DNA of 64,000 nt from Atherinomorus stipes (taxonomy: Eukaryota > Chordata > Actinopteri > Atheriniformes > Atherinidae). The stretch lies in assembly GCA_023101725.1 (NCBI GenBank), contig JALJCO010013434.1, positions 310,001 through 374,000 on the forward strand. The letters are read 5' to 3'. Positions 46,682 through 58,042 of the stretch are shown in pieces; position 1 is the stretch's first letter, and each line of letters begins with the position of its first letter. The position numbers and the translations under genes are program-made. Under the pieces are notes generated by a model. The model did not search any database, had not been told where the DNA came from, and saw nothing but the letters and a program-made list of their open reading frames with translations.

Positions 46682-48684
46682 ATGGCCTGCAGAGCTAACA
46701 CTGAGCTGAAATCTCAGGAGCAAAAATTCACATTTCTATCTGAGCCAGTAAACGAAACTGAGGAGGATGAGTCTGGTTCACAGGTAGAAGATTCAGAACC
46801 GGATCTTATCCCTGATATTGTCCTGCAAGTAGAGGGAGAGAGCTTTTTTGTCAACCGTCACCATCTGGCTCTCCAGAGTCCTTACTTCAGGGCTCTCTTC
46901 TTCGGCTGTGGCATGGAGAGCAACAAAAGACAGATAGAGATCAGAGGTGTGGGTTTGCAACAGTTCAAGGTCTTGATGGAGTACAGTGGGACATGCAGCC
47001 TAGCTTTGGACAGAGAAAATGTTCTGGGGATCCTGGAAACGGCAGACTTTTTACAACTTGAGCGAGCCAGATTGTTGTGCTGCAAGTTCCTGGAGCGTGA
47101 ACTGCACCTCAGTAACTGTTTGGGAATGATGGCCTATGCCTGGCAGCTGGGCTGCACTCAGCTGTACACAGCAGCACGACAGGTGGTGCTCACACACTTC
47201 TCTGCAATCTCTGCTGAAGAGGATTTCTTGTCCCTTTCCAAGGAGACAATTGCAGATCTACTTGCCAGTGATGACCTGGCCATCCATAAAGATGATCTGG
47301 CCCTGGAAGCCACCCTACGATGGGCCTCATTTGACTCTAAACGAGAGGAACATTTCTTGGAGCTTGTAGAGCTGGTGAGGCCTGAGTCTCTCTCTTTATC
47401 ATTTATCACTCAACTTTTGACCAGAATGAAAAGCTCTGACCCCCGAGCCAGGCTCATCAGCAAGCTGAATGAACATTTCCCACCAACTTGGTCAGTGGGC
47501 AGGTCAATAAGGAGGACCAGGGCCAAAGAGACCCTCTATGTCCTTGGTGGGCCTCATGATCAAGAACAGCAGGCACTGTATCAGTTTCACCCTCTGAGTG
47601 GTAGATGGCAGAGCTGTGCACCACTACAGAGGAAGAACTTAACTCAGTACTCTGTTGCTGCAGTAGGTAATGTTTGTGTGATTGTTTGATGTGATGAGGA
47701 TAGTAATGAAACTAATAAAGATGGAGGTCTGACTGTAAGTTAAAGTTAAATTTAATGTCTATTAAAACACACTGCTCATTAGAATAGTTGATGTCTTATA
47801 ACACGAAATCGTATTTATTTTCTCATCATTTAGGAGACAATGTGGTTGTGACAGGCGGCTACTTCAGGGACGTGTTGTGGTTCAGCGTGGACTGGGTCCG
47901 GATATATGAATGTGGGAACCAGCGCTGGGTGGATGGGCCGGCCCTCCAGAAATCCAGACACAGTCACTGTTCCATAGGAATGAAGTCAGCTCTGTATGTT
48001 CTAGGCGGCTGCATGGATGAAGGTCTTGTGGCTGATGTAGAAATGCTGGTCCTGGGGTCAGAGGAGGGCTGGAAGGAAGTGAGTCCCATGGTTGCTGCGG
48101 TGGAGAGGGCAGCCATCGCTGCTCTGGGGTCATGCTTCTACGTAGCATGTGGCCTGGATGAAAATGGGGAGGCTTATGCTGGTATTCAGAGGTACATGGT
48201 GGAAGAGGATCAGTGGGATGTGGTCTCTTATTCTCCATTTCCACGGTGAGTGAATCGTCAACTGTGCACCAGTTGCTCTGCTTGTCTTTTTCGATCTTGT
48301 CTAAATGAAAAGGTTTTATAATGATAGCCTGATTAAAAATCAAACATGAAGGTTCATCTGTTCTGGTAATCTTCCCCTAGGTATGACCTGGTTGCCACTG
48401 AGCTCAATGGTGCCATCTATTTATTTGGAGGGCAAGCCTTGCGTTTTGACATGGAGACAGATGAGTGGACTTTACTGGAAGAGGAATGCTTGGACAGAAA
48501 GTTCTTCTGTGGCTGCACCACAGTCACTGGACAGATCTACCTGGTCAGTGAGAGGAAGAGTAACAAAGCCTTCCCCAACACGGTGCTGCTGGATCCTTAC
48601 ATAGACACTTGTATTGAGATCGATGACTCCATACCCTGCCCTGTGCCCATAAGGGGATGCATCACCATGAGAATGGTCACATGA
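46682..48684 (+). CDS. BTB-BACK-Kelch (KLHL-type) protein, exact member not recognised
   Basis: Three exons (46682-47666, 47834-48245, 48381-48684) join in frame to 566 aa. I chose the ATG at 46682 (MACRANTELKSQEQKF) because the longer open frame upstream has no ATG. The N terminus (about 20-40) is acidic. The BTB domain (about 41-140) starts DIVLQVEGESFFVNRHHLAL, the BACK domain (about 145-255) contains NCLGMMAYAWQLGC, and the C-terminal Kelch region (about 285-560) has YVLGG, VVTGGY, YVLGGC, YVACGL and YLFGG blades. Family role: CUL3 ubiquitin-ligase substrate adaptor. The Kelch blades are rather diverged, with several lacking the canonical GG/Y-W spacing. It diverges from lsm7 and converges with the ceramide synthase. 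I could not match it to a named KLHL or KBTBD gene with confidence. Confidence 0.88.
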
Positions 48685-50696
48685 TGTGATGCAGCTTGTA
48701 GTTTTGTTTGCGCATCACAGATGCCTTAAAAAGAGTATTTTATTTGTGTGAAGTTTAAAAATTCGACACATTTCTTAAAAAAAGACTGAATGAATATATT
48801 TGTAAGACATCTGAGCTAATTTATTAAATATGAGATATTATTAAAACTTTCAACAGGCCACACAATAAACAAAAAATCCATGTGAACTCATTGTAGAACA
48901 GCAATGTGAAAATTTCTCCTGCTTTCATATCTATTAAAAAACAAACATTATTAACAATAGTGGGTCTGTTAGTGTGTCATTCAGTGGATCAGACATTTGC
49001 TATTTAAATCCAACTTGTTAATACATCTAGTCATATCAAGTAGAAAATTAACAGATGCTGTTCATTTTAAAGTGTGACAGCTGTGCTTGAAAGTTTACAT
49101 ACTGTACCCTCCCATTAAAGAAAATGCTAAATTTACAATAGTAATTCAAATAACACAAAACTGAAAAAAGTAGTAATAAATAAAAATGTAAAATGTAATA
49201 AAAATTTAAATAATTTTGAATTTTTGTTAAAAAAACAAAAAAACAAAAAACTGACTAACAAAACTGACCCAGACAAATTAAAAAATTAAAGCATCTTGCA
49301 CCTGAACAGTGGGTCAAAATACTGCCAACAGGCGCAGAAATCTGATTGAACATTACAGAAAACATCTGATTGCAGTGACTGCCTAAAAATGTTGCTCAAC
49401 AAAAGTTTAGCCCAGGAGCCACATCATGCTTGTTTGTTTTATTTATTTATTTATTTTTTGTTTTTAATATTTCTGTTAAACCACAATATGAAATCAATGT
49501 CATGATGTTCATAAAATTTTCATGTATATTACTTTTGTAAATTTGAACTTATTTCACTGGCAGCTGATTTTTCCTGTGTTTAATGGAAGGGTTTGTTAAC
49601 TTTCAAGCACAACTGTATATATAAAATTGATGATCCGTTTTAATTTTAGCAAGAGTTATTTTTGCATTTGCATCATAAAGCATTTTACCGTTGAAATTAG
49701 GTCCATCATCTTCACTATCTTACAAAAACTCATTTGTGTGCACAGGTCATATAGCCTAAATAAAAATAACTGCAGTAGCACATAAGCGTTATACGCAGTG
49801 CTTTAGACAAAATAAGGTAAAAACCGCAGCCAAAGGCACAAAACAGAAGCAAACTTTACCAAAAATCTCGTAAAAGTCATGCTATCTGTGACAATAAAAT
49901 AACAAGCAGGAAAAAGTCAGTACTTCTGGGTGCAGTACAGTTTTGGATTGAAGGCCTAGTCCTGTTAGTCATGTCAACAAAATAAGGATATATGTCTTTC
50001 TTGTACACCAGAGGGCGCCATAATCACGCGCAACCCTCAAAGATGCAGGTCTGAATCAAATCTTCTCATTGAGAAAACATAACTGTTTGATTGCTACAAA
50101 GGCTCTGCAGTTGCATTTTGATTAAAAAAAATAATCTGATAAATGTTTTATCAAGATTTCAACACAATCAATGCTTTAAATAATCTATATTACTGAATAA
50201 CTTTGGGGGTGAATGAGCAATAAACTGTAGCCTCAAGATTGATCTATTTAAATCTCTCATAAATACATTTTTATAAAACAAAAGGGGAAAAAAAGAAAGC
50301 TTAAGTAATTTCTTTCCTTCCTTATATACAAAAACACTATAATACAATGAAAATAAACAACATAAATACAAAATCTGCACAAATTACAATTAAACATTAA
50401 AGACATCATCTTCTTGTTTACCCAAATGTACTTTTACAAGTGGTGTGATGGCGTTTCCTCCTAACTGCACACTGGTTGTGAAAATCTACAATCATCTGTG
50501 CTTATAAGCCCTATATTTGAAGTAAAGCAGGATGAAAACCTACCATGACCTGAAATCATCAACAAACCAAGTTGGATGCACACAAACTGGACGTGTGCAT
50601 GAATCATATGGCAGACATGAGTTTGTGTCCAGGAAGCTGAACAGGGTGCAGCTATTTTTCCAGTGAGGCTTGGTGGATGTGAGCTGAGCTGTTCCA
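48685..50696. other. Convergent spacer: 3'UTRs of the Kelch and ceramide synthase genes
   Basis: Very AT-rich DNA with no coding exon. AATAAA on the plus strand near 48864 is a plausible end of the Kelch transcript. Several TTTATT sites (minus-strand AATAAA) around 49438-49455 could end the ceramide synthase mRNA. No transposon was recognised. Confidence 0.45.
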
Positions 50697-53600
50697 CTAT
50701 CTAGCTTTAGGCATCCTGCTGTTTATATTCCTCTGGTTGGTTAGATTGTTCAGGACACAGTTGTTGGCCAGCGATGCCAGTTTGGAGTTGATTGTCTCCT
50801 TCCTTTGCTCCCAGCTACACTCGTCCCCTTCTTCCTCAGGCTCGTCCTCTTCTTCATTGTCATCCACTTCACTCTCTTCATCGCTGCGTTCATCACGCTC
50901 AACCTATAAATAAAACTTTATGGTTATGATCAACTCCGCACCTTCTCTCCAGTCAAAGAGTTTGCACAATACTCACTTTGCCCATGAAGACAAACTTGTA
51001 TACCATGCGCAGGATGAGGTAGGCCCAGAAGATGTGAAGCGCCTGTAGCACGAACAGCAAAGCGTTGAAGAAGTAATAACCAAAGAAAGGCTGGAAAAAC
51101 TCTAGAGACACCACCAGGGTTGTGTGGATCACCCTGTAAAACAGTGTCAAGCGCAAAATTAGAGTCACAGAAGATCCAGATCATGTGTTGGTCTTAGTTT
51201 TTTATCACAAGGCATGATGAACAGTGTCCGCATTCGAATTACAGGTAACCCAATTTTATTATTTTTTCACTATATATAGTTGTCTTAGCCACCAACTATT
51301 TACTAATAACAGCCTATTTAAAATAAGCAAAAAACATCCAATTAAGTAGTTTAGAGCCACTATACCTTCCAGGAAACACCACCAGTCTTGTAAACAAGAA
51401 AACCAGGGCGAAAACCACAAACAACGAGTCACACGTCTTCGTCCACACTGCATAATGAAACATCTTGGCAGACTTGCAGAGAAAAAGGCAAATAAAACCA
51501 TTTTCAGTTGCTAATATTTGAAAAGAGAGAAAAATACCAACTTATAATATAAGTTGTCTTCAAATTATATTTCAAATAACATTAAAGGTGAGGTGGATGA
51601 TGCTTTCCTGGAGCATTCAGGGTTGGGGGGTAAAGAATGAATGGAAATGGCAAACAGTACAAATGAAAGTTTCAGGCTCGCCGAAAAAAACAGCCAGTTT
51701 AAGGATGCATACGAGTATCCCTTTGGAGTGATGCAGCTCTAAACCTCCATGAAATCATAGCACAATATTATCTCTGCAAAGGTCAATTGTGATACAGTGA
51801 AGAAGAAAATTAGAGAGGTTTTAGTACAGAGAGTTCAGACAAAGTTCCAAAATGGCCGTTATGGCACAGTTTAGGGACCTTGAGTTTTAAAAAGGCTAAG
51901 AGAAAAAAGGCCTTTCATTTTTCTGTTAGCAACAGTGACAAAATAGTTTATCCAAAATGCCAAAAATGGACCCACAAACTGTTTGTAATAAGGTAATTTT
52001 TCTCACAGCTGATGTAGTCAGAAATCATAGAAGCTCGAGTTGGCATCACTGAGCAACAATCACATTTTTTTCACTATTTCACAGCTTAAGTATTACAGGT
52101 TATAAAATGTTGACATGAAATTAAAAAAGTATATTTTTTCTTATCTGAACCTCTTATTGAGTTTAACCATTTGCAAAGCAATTGGAGGTAACAGTTTTGA
52201 AAATGACTGTAAAGATTAGAAGCCCCACAGGCTGCCTGTGTCATCACAGGTTGATGTGTTACAAAGGTGTGAGAGCCATTCATAGCTGCTTGCAGCTTCA
52301 ATTCTCAATCTGTATTTCACTTATCCATAGACTTACTAAAGAGTCGTGGGCTGCCACGTTCTAAGGACTGGGGAGCAGTTGACGGGGGGGTTAAGGTCTT
52401 GCTCAGAGGCTCAGTATGGTTCACCACTGTTAGCACACCAGAGACTTGATGCCTAGGCCCACCTCTAGCCCTTTCTCCAAATAAAGGGAGTGATTGATTG
52501 ATCTCACTTCTCCTATTTGGCCTCAGTATGACTATGATGTTGCACTCTGGGGCTGGCAGCCAGTCCAGGGCGTACCCTTCCTTGTAGTAGATGCTGGGAG
52601 AGACTCCAGCCCACAAAGCAACCCTGCATTAGAATATGGATGGATGGATGGATGTGTTGTAATGCACCAAAATGTGAGCTTATGTGAGCATGTTTTACTT
52701 TAATCAAGCAACTGAATCCATCCATCCAGGCATTGTTTATACCTGCTTATTCCAATGCAGGGTCAGGGGGAGGCTGGAGGCTATACCAGCTACTGCTAGG
52801 CAAGAGGCAGGGTACACCCTGGACAAGTTGCCAGTTCATCAAATGTAACTAAATCCAGAAAAACAAAATTTATGCCACATTAAAAATAAGCAGTTTTTGG
52901 ACCTTCAGCTGTTATCAGCTGAAAACATTTAAATAGGGATATATCTCAGAAAGACACACATTTGTCATTTGGGTTCAAAGTTTTGTAACAGCAGTAGTAT
53001 ATGCTCAGACCACCATTTTCTCATTTAGGCCGTTTTCAAATGTAAAATAGTCAGTCAGGGTCAAAGTTGTTTTGCACATGTCAAACAGCTCATTTTACAG
53101 GTGTTCACTGCTACTGTTGATCAGTGGGTGCAGAGAGGAAGAAGTGTGTGATCAGATAAGGCCCTGCTGCTGCAGGATCCTGCTTTCTGCTGTCCAAAAG
53201 GCTGTTAGATTTAAAACTGGGTGTTTCATAAATAAGCTGAGGACAGATGGTTAAACAGAACCATGGCATTCACTGCTGTAAGCGCATGTTGGCAGACATC
53301 CAAGATGAAGCGATATATCCATTACATTCCTCATCCTAATGAATATCTGAATGCCAAAACCAAAAACCAATTGCCTACCTTATAAAAATATCTAAATAGT
53401 TCAGATTCAGTCCTGTGATAAATTAGAGGATTTTAAACCTTTTAAATGGGAATAAATTCAGGTTAAGGCCCAGAAACAACAACTACATCACACTACCATT
53501 ATGACTCTTATCACATGCCAGACATCACACAGTCACGCCTAAAGTTACACGACAGGCTCTACATTTTTCCTCTTCTCTGAGATGACAGTGACAACCTATC

Positions 53601-56600
53601 AGTGACATGTGACACCCAGGGAAGTCAGCCTCATGAAAGTAAGGACAATGGACCAATTGTCTGGCTGAGTGACTGGCAGGTAAAACTTTGCTGATCCAAA
53701 GGGTGTTTTAGAGGGATTTTTGGTATGATCATCGGCCACTATGTTTCTCTGTTAGTGTGTAAGTGTGTAATGTGTGGAAGCATGAGGCACCGTCCTAATC
53801 TTTCATTGCACCTCATTTCCTGCTCTCCTTTATTCCAGCTCATACACACAAAATAAAACTGATTTATGAAAATTCTGCTTCATTCTCCTCTAAAATGTAT
53901 TTTCATTACAAGGACTGAACAGGGCAGATGAAAAGAGGAAATAGGTCTTCTCTAAGTAAAATTGAGTGACTGAACTGCCATTTGAATAAAGGTGTGGTGC
54001 TTTACCTCGAGGAGGAAGTCGGAAGAATCATGCACCAGCATAACCAGCGTACCAACCCTCACATAGTTGGCGCAGTAGGAAAACCCGATGAGAAATATGG
54101 TGGCGATATGATGAATCACCTGCTCCTTGAAATCCTGGTAACCAGTGAACAGAGTACACAATATGGAGAAGCTGTAAAGTATCACTGGCAACAGCGCACC
54201 AGCAATCCAAATACAGGAAATGCAGATTTACATAGATTCTCTGGAGCTGCAAGCTTTGTAAATAACACCTGAGTTTGACAGCTGATACCATGGGCTGTAT
54301 TTCACAAAATTTCTTCGATAGAGAAACCTGGATATTAAACAAAACCAGCGAATATTTATTGTTAAATATGCAAAAAAATATAGGTTAAGTTTCAAAATAT
54401 GACTGGTTTATTTTAGTTCATCAGTCTGTTGAGTTTTTCAGGTTTTGCAACCTCTTCAATTTTACTTTCAAATTAATTTGAAATATTTGCTAATCTCTTA
54501 TCAAAGCTTGTAAAGCCTGCAAACAAGAGCAATGCAAAATTATGCTGTAATATCAGATAATCCAGTTCATAATCTGTACAAAGTTCAATCGGTCTGGAGA
54601 AAAACAACATTCGGATTAAAGTGTGCCTAAACAACCCCTGAAAACAGGATATTTTTGCTTTTTTGGTGGTGGTGGTGTACATCAGTCCAACTCATACTCA
54701 CTTTTCGCTTGACATCCACAGAGACACACAGCAGCAGGGACAAGTAGAAACTCATCTCCAATATGTAATACCAGTAGTGAGCGTTAGCTACAGGCTGAAG
54801 AGTGAGAGGAAGAGCATAACAATAAGTAAATATTAACATTTTTGGCTTAAAAAGGATTTTTAAGCCAAATTTCAGCTTTTCTGAGAAGTGAGGGGAAATC
54901 AGCTGCTTGAGAAATGCTCTGCTAAAAGGTACAAACTCACCAACTCAAAGCAGCTCAAGAGTTACAACATTAGCACTGATATGAGGGTCCTATCTTGAAT
55001 GTTTGCTGAGAAAGGACTGGGTAGTTGAGAGTTGGGGTTGGAAGTAATGGGATCCCCCAAAAGAGTCCTTTGTCCTAAAGCTAACCAAATTCCCCAGTGC
55101 CCAGCATTTGTTGCTCAGCTACATGATTTATGTGAGAAAAAGTATCAAAATCAAGCTGAAAGTAAAAGCTGGAAAATTCCCTTTCATACCATTTATGAAC
55201 ACAAGTCCCACCCTGCTCTGAAAAATAGGACATACTTTACTCAAAGGAAGTTGTGCTGTGCTATCTCAAATGAAAACACAGAAAACACAACTCTCAGTAT
55301 CTGCAGAGACACAATGGTAGGAAGTGGATTGAGGTATTTGACTCATAAAAATACTTCCTTTCTCGCCACAAGTCTTCAGATTAGCAAGCAGGCTGAAGCA
55401 GCATGGCTTGCAGGAGCTGTAATCAGTCACACTGCTGATACTGAGATGCAGATTTACTTTTCCTACTCTAGTGTTTTCTATTCCAGGGCATGACCCCACA
55501 GGGAAGGCTGGCTTCCAGAGAGGAACGCTGACACGGAGGCATACCGAGCTCTCATCAGCATGCAGCAGAGAATTTAGTTTTCAAACTGACTGTGAAAAAA
55601 AAAATAGTCCGGAAGTCCAAAGCAGTTTTGCTGTAAAAGGGGTCTAGATAGAAGTGGGTGGGTGGGTGGGTGCACTAACCAATCTGGGCCTGCAGAAGGC
55701 AAATTCTACTTCACCCTAAACTAATCATGTATACTCTTTTTCTTATTTTGCACATTGTTGATTTGACTATTACTTTATTTAATGGGTAATTTTGTTCTTT
55801 TTTCACCGATTTTGCTACAAATGTGATCAATCATTTCATGTTCAAATATGATTACACCAAAAATAATTCAAGTCACAGTTGCATCATTTCGTTTTCTTAC
55901 AGGTAACAGCTGTATTTTATCATCCTGTGAGCATCAACAGTGTTTCCAACAACTAAACTTAGCACAAAAGCAAGTCAATTTGTAGATTATTTCACTTTTG
56001 TAATGATGCTTCTTGGTAATAAATCTTTCACTTCTGGAAAACCTGTTTATTTTCCTTTTAGATAGTTACACATTTGTGAAGAAAATGCATTTGTGAGATG
56101 AGCAGCAGCAGCCTAGACTGGGAAGACATAGGATTGCCACTGGTTGCAGAATCTGATCTTGGTATCTTTACACATGGACATCATCTCCAGCAATGACGAG
56201 TCTTGTTTCTCCAGTGAAGGAGACCACCAATACCATCACTCTGCCTCCACTAAAAGCTTTTTCCAAGTTTTTTATGGGCACAACCCACATACTCAGCTCT
56301 CCTGCTCATCCCCACAGATACATTTTCCTGACAAATTTGCTCCATTTAAAAAAGGAAATGATGCTTTCCAGCAGTATAGGATTTACTGCAAAGAAGTATT
56401 GCAACACAAAGAAATAATCCCCCAAACACTAAATTTCTTACTGTTTTGTGCTAAGTTTAGATTACTTTGAATATTTTCAGCTCATTTACTTGAAATTTAA
56501 TTTGCATGCAGTTTGTGTTGGTGGTGCTGAAAAGACTTTGCAAAAGTAAAATTTGCATCCATGTTCAAAACTCCTCTGGCAAACCGCCATACTCCCCTAG

Positions 56601-58001
56601 ATGCATACGGGATCTATGTCTGAGTCACAGAGTTAAAACAGTGTTTTTTCATTTATGCAACAGTAAACACAGAATTTAATCATTTTGCGTACGATTTATT
56701 AAAACAAATTTAGAAAATATTTAAATCATACCATCTCCAGCTCACCTGTTTTGGATAACCCCTCCAGCACTCTCTGTGATCCCAGAACCACGGTGTCTGA
56801 AAGATCCAGTAAACAATCATTCAATAGAACAAACTCTGCTCCAGGTATCATCTAAACCTCATAAGGAAACACATAATCCATCTAAGCCAGGGATTCACAA
56901 CACTGGTCCTCTAGGGCCAGGTGTCACTGCAGCAACACACCTGACTCAGACTCAGACCTGTCTGCTAATTAGCCATTGATTTGATTCAAGTATGTTGGAG
57001 CAGGGAAACCATGACAACGGCATAAATATCATATATAATGGGCTCTTTGCACAACTCCATTGCTTCCTGAGCTTAATACGGCTCCTTTGTTTTATGTATT
57101 TTATTATTGGACAAACTAATTAATCCAGGTGTGTCTGACCATTTTTGTCATGGTTACTGAGTTCAGGCACACCTGGATTAATCAGTTGTCCACGAATGAA
57201 AGACAGGGAACAAAGAGGCCACAAATATTGTTTTGGGGTTCTGATCACTGGGTCTATGGTTTGGTTTATCTTGGTGATGGCAAGCATTGGTCACATGGAT
57301 GAAGTCAGCTACAGATTGTGCTGTCGAAGGGGTACATATATATATATATATATACACACATATATATATGTGTGTGTATTAGGGCCGTCAAACAATTAAT
57401 TTCTTTAATCGTGATTAATCACAGAGGCTTGATAGTTAACTGTGATTAATCATGGTTTGAATTGCATGTGTAACATTCTGTTATTTTGCATATCAAGGCA
57501 GTTCTAAGCCCATAATGTAGTATATTTTACCATGGTCTTCATTGGGAATCAAATGAACACATAGGATTTTCTTTTTGACCTTTTGTTTTATATAAGTGCA
57601 TGTAGACCAACTTCCAAATATTAGGAAGAATAAAGTAATGCAGTGCATACAGTACTTTGAGCAATTAAATATATCAGGTCACTCACTTAGCTACTTTAAA
57701 ATAAACAATAGCACCATCAGAAAAACAATCATAAAATTTTTAGCTGGAAATAAGAGCAATCAAGTGATATGTATCACTGGTAGGAAATTTCTATCTCACT
57801 TATTACAAACAGAACAGTCTAAAAGAGGGGTTTTTCATGCATCACTTTTTACCGCTTCACAAATATGGCCAAAGGGGCTGACTACAGGTTAGTCAAAGGG
57901 ACAAAATGGCTTAAATTTGAAATGGGATTAAAAAAGTTGAATCACGTCATGGATTCTTTTTAAGTAATCGCGATTAATGCATTAATGCTGACAGCCCTAA
58001 T

Positions 58002-58042
<41 letters not shown>

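Noticed and set aside
55047..55493. About 148-codon plus-strand frame in a cers4 intron
   Set aside because: Composition is that of random AT-rich DNA, no domain motifs, opposite to the host gene, and the longer version starts from a non-ATG codon.
57596..57892. 98-codon frame inside the AGGGCYGTCA element, possible transposase piece
   Set aside because: No catalytic or zinc-finger motifs and low-complexity Ile/Asn/Lys content typical of AT-rich DNA.
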